Source: Tanytarsus gracilentus (taxonomy: Eukaryota; Arthropoda; Insecta; Diptera; Chironomidae). Taken from it: a stretch of DNA of 64,000 nucleotides. The position numbers and the translations under genes were made by a program. Of the stretch, positions 28,601 through 39,618 are shown in pieces. Position 1 is the stretch's first letter. Each line of letters opens with the position of its first letter. Location: NCBI GenBank assembly GCA_038502055.1, contig JAXRKN010000009.1, forward strand, positions 62,001-126,000. The letters run 5' to 3'. The notes beneath the pieces are model-generated. The model made no database searches and was not told the DNA's origin. It saw only the letters and a program-made list of their open reading frames with translations.

Positions 28601-30030
28601 TTCTTTTATTATCTTTCAGGTTAAGTGCGCATAATTTTAAGGGTTGAATATTATTTTTTGCTGCAAATGAAAATACCGCAAAAAATCTCAACTTTCAATG
28701 CAACGACGAAAAACTACGTGACTGCATGGTAAAAATATTTTTCCATTATTTTATTATCACTTAAGGTTGAATCTTCCTTAAATTTTTTATTACCATAAAA
28801 TTATTTTAAAAGGCTCTTACAAATTTTTCCTTTCACGGTAAAAATTTTTTCTACTTTTGATGAAACCCTTTCTTTCTAACGATGGACTCGACTCTAAATT
28901 AAAATTAAATCGCAACATTCCGGTCACAACCGCATGACAACAACAAAATATTCAGTAAAACATTAAAGAATGTAAATTTATGAATTTCACTGAGAAAAAA
29001 GATAATAACTTAAGCTGAGACAGCAGCAGTAGAGAGTTTATTTACAACATCCCAAGTTGTTACCATCGTGCAGCTATTTTCATTAAAAGTGCCAAGAGAA
29101 AAAAAGAGAAAAGTTTGGAGAGCACAGTGGTCCAAATACACCTATTTTTTCGCCACAATTATTTATGAGCAACTACGATGGTTTTTTTTAACTAAATAAA
29201 ATGATTTTTTTTCTAATACTTATTTCAAGCATTCTTCAGTGCCAATGTTGTCTCGACCAAAATATTTGCAAATGCAATGTAGCTAACGACCATTTTAATC
29301 AATAATTAATGATTTTTAATTAATTTCACTAACAAACACAGACAATTAAATCAAAGATTACTCTGTGAAGTTTTGCATGATTGCAACAAAAAAAAATTTT
29401 TAATATAAAATCATAGGATTTTTCACTCATTTTTGAATGAGAAATTTGTTCAGCACTTGCGCGTACTTGCAGACCAAATGACTTTTGACTGATAATTTGG
29501 ACTTTCTTTTATAAGCTTGCGCAAGCAGTTTGTCATTCCTCGTCATTCCAACGAGCGTGGCTCAATTTTAAAAAAAGACGATTGCAACAATTTGTTTGCT
29601 TAATTTCAAGCATACCCGGAACCTCATTTTTAATAAAACATGATTTTTTAAGAAGTCAAACTACAGAACTTATATTTAAAATTTAATCTTATTAATTCCT
29701 AAAGCTAAAATCAGATAAAATAACCCCTTTAAAAAAGTGTCGTTTAACATTATATGTTTAAACACGCACAAAAGGTCATGATTTTAGCCAGGTTCGTAAG
29801 GAAAGAAGTGAAAATATTTTGGAATATTGTAGATAAGAGTCAGATAAAGAGATTTTATTAATTTTAATAAATCAAACATTAGCTCTGGTTTATGGCGAAA
29901 AAACGTGTTAATTTGGACCATAGTGGAGAGAGGAAAAAATTAATTAAAATTTTGCTGGCATGTGAATATAATTTTGGCATTTTCTCTCACACATGTCTAT
30001 TAAATAAGTTTTATGAGAGGATTTACTTAC
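22691..30030. other. Gene-poor AT-rich region
   Basis: About 7.3 kb with no supported gene on either strand. I searched the - strand for exons that would complete the PfkB kinase started at 30031-30239, looking for Gly-rich GGVGRN-like and GAGD-like coding and purine-flanked acceptors, and found none. The region is either intergenic or the start of a very long intron of that gene. Confidence 0.55.
24908..25049. repeat. Extreme A/T low-complexity tract
   Basis: About 140 bp of almost pure A and T: a long T-run, then mixed TTTAAA and AATAAT stretches. An open frame through it encodes only a Phe/Ile/Asn/Lys run and is not a gene. Confidence 0.85.
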
Positions 30031-32923
30031 CTCCAAGGCATTTTCTTCAACACGATAATGAACATCCAAGATGCTGCCACCTATTACGAGAGGTGTTGCT
30101 CTAGATTGTGATGACTTTGATTGCGATGCTGGAAATGATGTGAAAATGCTTTTATCATCACCATTATGATTTTGAAATTTAGCCAGCTCCACTGCGATTT
30201 GCGCTGCAACTTTTGCATTATTTTTGATCAGCGCCATGTCTGTTGGGAAGAGGATGAAAGTTTCTCGATTATAATGCACTTGCATGCAAGGGATTGATTC
30301 CCTTTTTTTATAGATATTTAAATTATTAAAGCAAAATTTTTTTTCAAAATTGTTAATAAAAAAAATAAAGTTGAGTGACCTCTCATTGTGCTGTTTAACA
30401 ATGATAAGCAAACAATCAACACTCACTTGTCTCTAAGCTTTTGCCGCTGGTTATTTTCGCCACAGCAGACAAAATAAATGGCGTAACATCCTTTCCTTTA
30501 ATTCCAATTTTATCAGCTTCCTCCAATGCTTTTGCGATTGCATTATTTATGAGCTGACCTTCGGTGCCAATGAGGAGAGAGAGAGAGAAAAATAAATAAA
30601 TGAGGATTAAATGGTGCTGCAAGTTGTTGTGTGCACGACTATAATACCATCCATTGAGTATTCAACCGGAACTGGCACGCCAATGAGAATTGAAGACTTT
30701 AATCCTACTTGATTCGATTTATTGATGCACTCCGCAGCATCGGCAGCATCATCGAAATTATATTGAGCTTTGACTCCACTTGTTCGCGTGTAGAATGCTG
30801 GAAATTCTCTGTCGGGAACTTGGTATGTTGACACAAGAACACCATGTGTCTCGAGGACTTCCATGCTACGTGGTATGTCGAGAATTGATTTAATACCACT
30901 CGAAACAACCGCCACTGAGCTCCGTCCCATCTCGACTAAATCAGCCGAGATGTCCATTGTATTTTCACCATCTCTATGGACACCACCAATACCACCCGTC
31001 GCAAATATTTTAATGCCTGCGAGCTCCGAGCAAATGAGTGTGCCCGCGACTGTCGTTCCACCATTTAATCTCTTGCTCAACACATATGCCAAATCTCTGC
31101 GGCTTGTCTTAACAACATTCATTGTTTTCGTATCTGCAAGTTCCTCGAGTTGCGCTTGTGTCAGGCCGATTTTAATGCGTCCCTTAATTATGGCTATTGT
31201 CGCTGGTATTGCACCCTAATAATATTCACAAGAATAACTTTGTCATTTACATAAATAAAAGTACACATCAACGAATTAATTAATGTGGACGCTTGTTGTG
31301 GTAAAGGGCAAGTTTATTAAAATAAACCATCAGCTGCATATTACGTTGATTATATGCGGGACACTAATAGGGCGTTTTAATGCTTTTATACAAAATTATT
31401 TCTTTCAAAAGTTTCTAGAAGCTTGCTTTGAATTTTCGTAAAAACTCAAAGGCTTCAAAATTTTTTTATTACAAGAACAATATCCAAAAAAAATCATTAA
31501 AATTTTCTGAAACTTTTCCAACGCCAAAATTTTTTAATTTACCACCTAATACAATTTTTTTCAACCCACTCGCAAATAAAATTCTAGCCAAACTTTTTTG
31601 CCACGGTGAAAACAACTTGAAAAGAAGAATAAATTCAATTTGAGGTTACTAGAAGTTCGGAAGCAAGTGATAAGGCCAAAAGAAATAATTCAGCATTGAA
31701 TTAGAATTTAAGCGCCTCGCAATCTATACAAATTTTCCTCTTTCCGTCGCCGAAAAGTTCACTTCATGACATGATAATCAATTCATGATGATTTATTTGC
31801 ATGAAAGAAAGAAGCAGTTTTTGGCTTGAAAAGATTTATGAGAAAAACATCACACGGAACTTTGATATTTTATTTTATGGCATTTTAAAATAAAACAAAC
31901 TTCGCTTATGCTCACATCCAATCACGAATGCACTTTGTGAATGCTCAATGCTAAAGCTGAAAGAACTAATTAAGTTTTCAGCGTGCTCGCTTTTTTAAAC
32001 ATGACAATGCACTTCTGCTTTTTCATTAATGAGAGGCCATTCAAAATAGTATAAAAAATGCAATAAAAATTTTTGCTCTCTCTATGTGTGAAGGCGTGCT
32101 TTACTTTTCAATTTTCGCGTCGCGATTTTTTAAATTAAAAAGCGGAAATATCAGCAGCAGTGCACTAATGAATATTTTACAGAGAGTTGATGCAAATGAA
32201 TATCATCCATCATGCTGTGAAAGAGGAGCGTGAAATTGTAGTTTTACAGCTGCTCAACAGCACGAAAAATTAATTTAAATGGTTAGGAAAAAAAATTTAA
32301 AAATTGACGGTTTAAAAAAATTTATTAATTTTTAAAATTTTAAAAAAATAAAAGCCGTTAAAATTCAATTTCATCCCACTCATATTTTCCTGTTTCAAAA
32401 TGATAATGAAAAAGCGGATGCAACAAAACAACCAAAATTTAGCGTTAAAAATTAATTATCAAATCTCATTTTGACAGGCACTATTGAAATTGAATAAAAT
32501 TACAGAGGCGCACATGCAAGCGAGATTGAAATAAATTTTTTCATATCACTCATCTCGGTAATTAAATTTTCCTGAATAATGTTTTTTACCTGTTCTCGTA
32601 CAACTTTCTCCACCTCGAGTGCTGTTTCCAAATTTTGAGGGTGAGGCATTCCGTGAGTTATGATGGTCGACTCTAAAGCAACAACAGCTCGGTTATTAAT
32701 AATTGCTTCATGAACTTCGTCCTTTATGTCGAGTATCGAGCTTCAACATCATGAATGTGCGCAATTTGAGTGAATGTGAACGAGAGAACATAAAAGCACA
32801 TGTTGAAGCAATTTTCGTTAAAATATATAGACAGTGCGAGGAGGCATCATAAGCATACCTGAATTGTTTGAGTTTGTCATACGAACAAAATCGCCTTCGA
32901 TGTTGCCACAGCAGTTTATACAT
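30031..32923 (-). CDS. Pseudouridine-5'-phosphate glycosidase, 3' end entering a PfkB kinase domain (incomplete)
   Basis: Phased exons on the - strand: 32923-32859, 32740-32590, 31215-30648, 30558-30427 and 30239-30031, giving 375 residues and ending at a clear donor (gtaagtaaat). Residues ~25-330 match the PsuG/IndA glycosidase family, which cleaves the C-C bond of pseudouridine 5'-phosphate to uracil and ribose 5-phosphate. Visible key residues: Glu45 in ALESTIITHG, Lys108 in NVVKTSRRD, His152 in GGIGGVHRDG, Asp160/164 in DISADL and Lys181 in SSGIKSI, with GKDVTPF near residue 285. The first 22 residues (MYKLLWQHRRRFCSYDKLKQ...) are basic and aromatic with no acidic residue before Asp17, suggesting mitochondrial import. 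The last exon leaves the glycosidase at a polar linker and begins PLVIGGSILDVHYR, the first strand of a PfkB/ribokinase domain. Eukaryotic homologues are often bifunctional glycosidase-kinases, so about 300 residues of kinase should follow but are not seen. The first two exons and their junction are less certain than exons 3-5. Confidence 0.88.
31216..32589 (-). other. Intron 2 of the pseudouridine glycosidase gene
   Basis: This 1.37 kb intron is bounded by a gtaaaa donor and an attag acceptor. It is AT-rich and I see no nested gene in it. Confidence 0.75.
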
Positions 32924-33509
32924 GATTAAGCGTTTGAAAATATATATCTGAAATGAAATTGACTTCGTTAGAATCCCATGAGAGTGCAAAACTGAATTTT
33001 GATGCAAGGGATGAACATTTTATCGAAATTCCAAAATTTTTACGATTTTGTTTCAAAAAAGTTAAATTCCACAGCCCGCATTTATTGAAGCTTCTTAATT
33101 CAATTTGTTCGTGCGAGATATTTGAGTTTTTGGTATGTTAGAATTGCGTGGAAAAATGCACACACTTTTGTATAAATTTCATCAAGTGTAAAAAATATAA
33201 AATTGATTTTTATCGCTAGGTAGAGATATTTTAGAATTTTACTGTCAGCAGAGTTTTTTCAGCAAGCGACAAAAATTTTCAACTCTCTCCGCATTTTCGC
33301 ATGAAAAAGCTTTCACAAATTCGTTGTCACGGTCACATTTTCCATCATAGTAACCAATTATACCTGTTTTGACGTCTTAACAAACATATTCAATTTTTCG
33401 TTTTTAATTATTTCTGGTTGATTGGATCAAAATAACGAGTGAGTGGAGAGTAATCGTTTGGAAAGCGTGAATTGCAAATAAATTGACAGCGGATAAAGAG
33501 GATTCAATT
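32924..33509. promoter_or_regulatory. Divergent promoter region between glycosidase and EFHC genes
   Basis: The 586 bp between the two divergent start codons must hold both 5' leaders and probably both core promoters. I see no unambiguous TATA box or initiator. The region is AT-rich with short frames that do not join either gene. Confidence 0.5.
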
Positions 33510-36087
33510 ATGAGTAGCCATCGATTGCCGAGTCTGCCAGGCCTTTCTCACGAACATCGCATAAAGAGAAATCATCACGTTCCGCAGTGCTTCTACTACC
33601 AAAATGGCTACAGAATTGATCGGACGCCAGCTGTTGCTATCGGAAAAGAACCACTGGAAGAGAGTTATAAAGAATTTTACTCCGAACCAGTTGAGTAAGT
33701 GGGATGATTTATAAGATTTTCGACACGTGACTAACAAAATTTAGAATGAAATTTATTTGAAAAATTTGCATGACATAATTCCCCTACTCAATATCAAGTC
33801 ATGTCCCCATGGCAACTCGATAATAATAATCATATTCATGATAATTTTACAGCTATGATCCGGCATTGACTTACGGGCGCACGAAGAAGCAACAAGTTCA
33901 GCCATTCCGACCTCATTATGTGATTTATGATAAGAAGACTCTTAAATTCATGGCTTACTTTCGTCAACACGTGCCCGACTCTCGCACGGAGCATTATCGC
34001 ATCCGATATGTCAACATATTTTATTACTTAGAGGATGACACATTGGAAGTTATTGAGCCTTACGTAAAGGTAAGCATGTATGCGAGTTCATTTTATGACG
34101 TCTCATGTCACTTTTTGAGTTTTTGATAAATTTACATTTTTTTTGTGCGTCGTAGAATTGTGGACTGTCGCAGGGAAAGCTCTTGAGACGTTCTAAAATT
34201 GCGAAAAATCCAACGACGAGTGTCTTTTATACATGGAAAGACTTCAATATTGGCACAGATATCGATTTGAATGGCATTCGATATCGCATTGCCGATTGTG
34301 ACAAGTTCACGAGAGAATTTCTCACAGCGAATGGTGTCGAGGTGAAGGAGAAGGAATGCATGCCGACAGATCCGTCGACAATCGATAAGTAAATAAATAT
34401 TCTCATGCTCGCGAACGAGTTTAAGGAGCTTATGCACGTTCCTCTCCTTTTTTTTATGAACAGAATCATTCAACAAACGAGGCATTTGCAAGTCAGCCAT
34501 AAAAAACCGAAGGATGATAAATTGAGGAGATATTTGGAATTTTTTGGCATTACACTCAGGTGTGTGAGAAATTTTCTTGTTGTTAAGATTCTCGAGAGAT
34601 TTTTTTTCACCTCCTTTGTGGCTTTTTTTATGAATAATTTTTCATATTTTAGCGCAATTTTCGGCATGAAAATTTTACATGTAAAAAACTTTTTTCTCTC
34701 CCTGCTTCCCTTTTCAATTAAAAAAAATAGTTTCGATTGCGTTCTGGACGAGACAGACCGGCCAGGTGGTGACTTAATAACTTTCAAACTTTTCTATAAT
34801 GTCGAGGACGATACGGTGACGATAAAGGTAAATTGCGACTATTTTAGAGCTTCAAAAAATTATATAAAAATTATTACAGGAATTGCCGGAAAACTTTCAA
34901 GGCCGCGATGGGTTTCCTTTACTCCTCAAACGAACAAAATTGCCAAAGAACTGGCGAAAGAAACCGGTGGACTTTGCTGCCATAATTTTTGATACTTCCG
35001 ATGCGGATGTTGAGGAATTTTATGAATTGAAGGATTTCATGGTTGGCGCCACGATTTTCGTTTTTGGAAGGAAGTTTCTTCTTCTTGACTGCGATAAATT
35101 CACGCGAGAGTTCTTTGACAAAGTTCTCCGTTGTCCGCAGCCAAATAAAATTGAAATCGAGCGTCCAAAAGTGCCGGATGTGAAAATTGTGAGTCGTTTG
35201 TTTAAAATGAAAATTTGTGTGTGTTTTAAAAAATTTCAAAATTAAACGGCCTCACTTTAGATGCACACTTTTTTCGCTATAAATCCATTTAAGCTCAAGA
35301 TTTATGACCCTTATCCTTTCTGTTACATGCATACCAGAAATTACCGACATATCTCGGCTTAGGCACACCTGAGGATTCACTCGCTTCATGCTTTCACTTG
35401 AGACCGAAACCACCGAAAAAGGACGTAATAACATACTTGATGAATTCTAATAAGCAATTACGCTATGGCTGCATTCTCGATACTGCACACCCGGAAGAGA
35501 AAGATCGACAATTTATCCTCAATTATAACCTCGGCGATGGAAACATTTCAATCATTGAACGTGCAATTCCAAATTCAGGAATCATGGGTGGTAAATTTCT
35601 CTCCTCTCGTCGAATCGTGAGACCACATTCAAATCCCGACAAACCGGATTATTATGCACCAAAGGATTTCGTGATTGGAGCGAAGATATTCGTTTACTCA
35701 CATCGCTTCATCATCACGAGTGCGGATTTATATGTGTACCGCTATATGCAAGCGAACCCTCAAATGTTTACTCTCGAGGCCATCGAGACGGTTAGAATGT
35801 ATAATTTGCGAGAAGGAAATTTAAAGGATGATTTGCGAAGAGCAATAGAGGAAGATCAGATGAGACATAGAGAGTGTGAGGAGAAGGGGAATGATCCAGC
35901 TGCAAGGGTACCCAAACCAACAATTGGGGAGGATGAAGTAAAAAGGCATTATCATGATAAAGAGCAGCCCACGCCAAGTTATATGAGTGAAAAGTTGAAC
36001 CTTGCGTGCAACATCGACATAGGAGATGAAGAGAAAATTCCATCCGAGAGAGTTGTAAAATTTTTGGAGCCAAATGAAGCAACATAA
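33510..36087 (+). CDS. EFHC1/EFHC2-like axonemal protein with three DM10 domains
   Basis: Phased exons: 33510-33694, 33853-34069, 34156-34388, 34464-34559, 34731-34827, 34880-35188 and 35338-36087, giving 628 residues, close to human EFHC1. Three DM10 repeats are visible. The first (~82-195) has VNIFYYLEDDTLEVIEPYVKN and ends IADCDKFTREFL. The second (~235-355) has FKLFYNVEDDTVTIKE and ends LLDCDKFTREFF. The third (~415-520) has FILNYNLGDGNISIIE and ends IITSADLYVYRYM. DM10 proteins of this family sit inside ciliary and flagellar doublet microtubules, so expression in ciliated sensory neurons and sperm is expected (family knowledge). The ATG follows an in-frame stop; an N-terminal LPSLPG motif is present. 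The C-terminal tail is charged, and I see no complete EF-hand. The intron at 34560-34730 has a poor acceptor (aaaaaaatag) and is stop-free. Confidence 0.9.
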
Positions 36088-36149
36088 AAAAGATATATGT
36101 CCTGATATTTATTTACCGCTCACACACACGAGTTTTTTTTCTTTGGCAC

Positions 36150-36155
36150 AATAAA
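36150..36155 (+). terminator. Poly(A) signal AATAAA for the EFHC-like gene
   Basis: AATAAA occurs 62 bp after the EFHC-like stop codon, in the tail-to-tail gap before membrin. Position is the only support. Confidence 0.45.
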
Positions 36156-36591
36156 ATTCACTTAAATTAAATAAAATATTCGATGTAAACAAAAAGCCGC
36201 ACACAATTGAGTAAAAAAAATTGTAAACAAAAAAAACTTCGAAGATAAAATATTTTTTACATAAGACCGTGAAAAAAAATATTTAACAAATTCCTCGAGT
36301 GCCGAAAAGTGCGAAGATAGCGAGTTAAATTAGTATTCATAAGCATTTTTTTGTTATCAAAATTGTGACGTGATCGGAGAGCGATAAGAAAGGTGCAAAT
36401 GAGAATTTTTTGATAAATTTAGTGATTTTTTTGGTTATAAAAATTTTGGATATGTGAAATAAAAAAGAAGAAATCGTCCATTAATAGTAGTAACCTGTTG
36501 AATATAAAGTGCTAAAAATGTTTAATCGATATGTTGAGAAGAATTTCGAGGACTATGTCCAAAGTCCAGTTAAAAGGGTGAGCTTTATTTT

Positions 36592-37333
36592 TTAAATAAC
36601 AAGATAAATGACCAATCCTATGATTGCTAAAGTTACGAACATTCCCGCAAACATTACAAAACGATCCTCAGTCAAACGTCTCTCAATTAATCTGATTGTA
36701 TGATCCGACAGCCCTAAAGTATTTCCAATCGAGACCATTCTATTTCGAGCGCCCTTTAGCAGTTCCCGTTGATTTCTAAGACTATCTAAAATGTTGCCAC
36801 CGGTCGATAGCATCTCGTCGACACCTTTATGTGCATTATTCATTTGAGTGTTATGTTGAAGTGAGTGATCAAGCTCGATGGTTGTATCTGCATTCGTCTG
36901 AAATCTCCTCGTTAGAAGCTGCTCTCGTTCAGTTATTTCCATCTCCCGGCGTTGCCTTTTTTGCTGATACATACTTAGTGCCGTCTAGAATTATATGATT
37001 TTTAAATAATAGCTAACTGGATGTTATTTCTATGTACCTGTAAATGTCTAACGTCATATTTAAGCTGGTCTACTTTCATCTTGGAATTTTGTCTCAGCGC
37101 TGCAGGCACTTTAAAAACTAGCACATCCAGTCGATCACAATTGCTGATAAAGTTCTTTAATTTACTTTTAATCAATCAATTTCGTACAATTTCACTTACG
37201 CATTAACATTATTTATTTTCGTCATGATTTCATTCTCTACGGCAATGGCATCAACGCCTGGATTATTGATTTGCTGAAAGCATTGTTGTATCTCTTGGAT
37301 TATTTTATTAGTCGCATGATAGAGTGGATCCAT
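36592..37333 (-). CDS. membrin: Membrin (GOSR2/Bos1-type Golgi Qb-SNARE)
   Basis: Exons on the - strand: 37333-37200, 37143-37038 and 36984-36592, phase-consistent, giving 210 residues against about 212 in human GOSR2. The protein starts MDPLYHATNKIIQEIQQC, has an N-terminal helical region, a SNARE heptad region around residues 120-185 (LDSLRNQRELLKGARNRM, then LGLSDHTIRLIERR) and a single C-terminal membrane anchor (VMFAGMFVTLAIIGLVIYLVI). Membrin is the Qb-SNARE that pairs with syntaxin 5, Bet1 and Sec22 in ER-to-Golgi fusion (family knowledge). Introns are 56 and 53 nt. The 3' end faces the EFHC-like gene, and a tttatt (AATAAA on the - strand) lies just after the stop. Confidence 0.94.
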
Positions 37334-37516
37334 TGCGAGTTAATTTTAATTTGCCAAACTGACACGACTAAAGTTTATTCGATTTAAAAAAACATACCGA
37401 GGTGATCAAAACTGAGTTTCAAATTTTGAGCGGGAAAATTAAAAAATTAAAATTTTTCTTGAACATATTTTTATTTAAACATGATTAATATAAATTTTAA
37501 CCGGAAATTAATTATG

Positions 37517-38247
37517 TTACAAAAAAGAGTGAATTGTTTTTTCATAAGTTTTCACTTTGGCCTGAAGAAGTTCATTTTGTCGTTTCAAGTCGAGAATTTC
37601 ATCGATCAACTGAAGTTTGGCTTTTCCTTTAAATTGTGGATAGACGGCCGCTATGAATTTCTCGTCTTTAGATATTGGCGCTTGTTCGCTTGTTTCTGAG
37701 TCACGATCACGTTGCGACTGTCGATAGTTTTCTTGCACATAGAGAATCTCAAGTTTTTCATCCTGAATATCGTCACTTCCCTCGACCTCATACATTATGT
37801 GAGAATCTTCGTTATTTTCTTCCTCAATATAGTGCTCCTGAATGAGATCCGTGTCATCTTTTTGCTTTTTAATGACAATTTCCTTCTCATCTGGCGTTCT
37901 CACCAGTTTTCGCTTTATCAGGTTTTCAACTTTTCCTCTTAGCGCTGACTTATGGACGAGATTCTTGGGCGAGTCATAGACAAATTCACGCTTAAATCGC
38001 TGAACTTCCTCTTCTGGTGTTCCTGAGCAGTGACCGGATCTTATGTGGCTCGCGATTTTTGTCGTCGACCAATAAACCTTTTTATCACCTAAAACATAAT
38101 TTTTTTTATTATTAAATTAAACTCTTCGAATGCCCTTGATTTTCTAAAATTTAACTTACATCGTTTGCAAGTGCCAAAATTGGTGCTTTTCTGTCTATCC
38201 TGAAGGTAATCGCCAATCTTACTAATTAATCCATTGTGTGAAGCCAT
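37517..38247 (-). CDS. BED-like zinc finger protein with conserved C-terminal module
   Basis: Two exons, 38247-38160 and 38088-37517, joined with consistent phase across a 71-nt intron, encode 219 residues. The N-terminal finger has CKRC, then YWSTTKIASHIRSGHC, the Cys-x2-Cys then His-x(4-5)-His/Cys pattern of BED-type fingers known from transposases and chromatin proteins. A basic segment (KRKLVRTPDEKEIVIKKQK) and a long acidic segment follow. The last 50 residues (170-219) contain YPQFKGKAKLQLIDEI and then a coiled-coil-like tail. That module also ends the neighbouring THAP protein at 38857-39618. A nuclear DNA-binding role is likely; the target is unknown. The start is the first ATG of the finger exon. 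Known orthologues were not recognised. Confidence 0.8.
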
Positions 38248-38443
38248 TCTTACTCTTACCGGCTATTAATTATAAGCTCAAAAAAGTTTTTTTTTAAATT
38301 TCAAGATGCGGATAAACAATGCGAAAGTTCGAAAAAGTGTGTGTGCATGGATGTGGTATGTTCGAAAAAATATATATATGTTATCATTGTTGTTGTTCAT
38401 AGGTTAATTAACGGCTGATGTAAACTATTTTTGTGCAAATATT

Positions 38444-38603
38444 TTAAAACCAAAAACATTCGTAAAGTTGAAATCCAAAGTACTCGGCGGCTATTGGACA
38501 AAAAAAAATATTAAATTTAAAATAAATTATTTATTAAAAAAAATTTACCTGATAGACTGCCGATGAAAAAGAGAAATACTGCAAGTCCCGCTATCAATTC
38601 CAT
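38444..38603 (-). CDS. Possible two-exon membrane micropeptide (33 residues)
   Basis: On the - strand an ATG at 38603 opens MELIAGLAVFLFFIGSLS, a near-perfect hydrophobic helix or signal sequence. It ends in a gtaaat donor after 38549. A 58-nt AT-rich intron with a long T-tract ends in ccaatag, and the second exon (38490-38444) continues in phase as AAEYFGFQLYECFWF and then stops. The intron size and polypyrimidine tract match other introns in this window. The product would be a 33-residue integral membrane or secreted peptide. It lies 197 bp upstream of the BED-like finger gene on the same strand, so it could instead be an upstream exon or uORF of that transcript, or chance. I do not recognise a family. 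Confidence 0.3.
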
Positions 38604-38856
38604 TTTATGATTTTTATTTTTAGGACAGTTGCTCAATCACGTGTTACTCTTGATAATGAAAGTTGATGACTAAAATGCTCAAAATAAAAATAAATTTGGG
38701 ATGCTGGAAAATGTCAAGGTTTTTAAATATATTTGATAATGAGTCAATTGATCAGCCGTTGAAATTATTAAATACTTATTTTTTTTATTGTTGCTTAATA
38801 GAAATTATTTGTTAAAATTAAAATCTCAAATGTGCGCACTCGAAAATTAGTCATCG

Positions 38857-39618
38857 CTAAATCATTTTCGTCAAAATATCTTCTAGCTGTTTCTCTTTTT
38901 GCTGTAGCGATGAAATTTTTAAATCTCTCTCAACTAAAAGCTTAACAAGCTCCATTTTAGTTAGGCCAGCAAAATTTGGATAGAGAATTTGGATCATTTT
39001 ATCATCCTTATCTAGAGTCGCTGGTGCTTCTAGATTAACTTGAACTTCTTGGCTAATTTTATCGATGGTATCAGTCATTGTGTATTGGCTTTTATGAGTG
39101 ATTTCTTGAATAGGTTGTTCGGTATTGATAAAATCAGATTTTTCACTGTCTAAAATGACTTCAAAGGCTTGAATATCTGAATTTGATTCCAAGCAAACTT
39201 TTTTAGCAAAACTTTGACAATTTTCTGATGAGCTGTCAGTGACTATTTCGTCATTTAAATAAGATCTCTTCTCAGTTTTTACAGTCGGTGTGACTTTATG
39301 ACATCTTAATTGAGTTAATTGTTGACACTTTTCTTTGCCTTTGGTTGTCACGATTCTCTCATTATTGCTCGAATTATCATGTCGATTTGGGATGGCGGTT
39401 GTGTTGAGGCAATTTGATACTTCGTTGCGATAGTCCTTTCCTCGAAAATGCTTAGTGCATACAACAAAACTTCCCTTCTGAAGATCTTTCAGTGAAATTA
39501 ATGTGATATTGAGTGCATCTCGCCATTGACTCGCTATCGCTTGAGGTTTCGGAAATCTGTGCGATAAAATTGATAAATCGGTCGACTTGCAGTTTTCAAC
39601 GCAGCATCGACGCACCAT
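38857..39618 (-). CDS. THAP-domain protein with conserved C-terminal module
   Basis: A single exon of 253 codons. The N-terminus is a THAP zinc finger: Cys6-x3-Cys10, Trp32 in SQWRDAL, Cys54-x2-His57 (VCTKHF), then the TAIPN motif near residue 75, equivalent to the family's AVPTIF box. THAP domains bind DNA and derive from P-element-type transposases (family knowledge). The middle is Ser/Glu/Lys-rich and apparently disordered. The last 50 residues (204-253) contain KDDKMIQILYPNFAG and a coiled-coil-like end, and align without gaps to the last 50 residues of the BED-like protein at 37517-38247. It is divergently arranged with a second THAP gene starting at 39757. Confidence 0.88.
   Translation of the reverse strand: MVRRCCVENCKSTDLSILSHRFPKPQAIASQWRDALNITLISLKDLQKGSFVVCTKHFRGKDYRNEVSNCLNTTAIPNRHDNSSNNERIVTTKGKEKCQQLTQLRCHKVTPTVKTEKRSYLNDEIVTDSSSENCQSFAKKVCLESNSDIQAFEVILDSEKSDFINTEQPIQEITHKSQYTMTDTIDKISQEVQVNLEAPATLDKDDKMIQILYPNFAGLTKMELVKLLVERDLKISSLQQKEKQLEDILTKMI

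Noticed and set aside
30863..31219. 118-residue + strand frame opposite the glycosidase
   Set aside because: It is the antisense of the largest PsuG exon, whose conserved residues clearly favour the - strand.
34405..34992. 195-residue frame reading through two EFHC exons and the introns between and around them
   Set aside because: The spliced chain gives clean DM10 domains, while the read-through adds Phe-rich intron translation and then goes out of frame.
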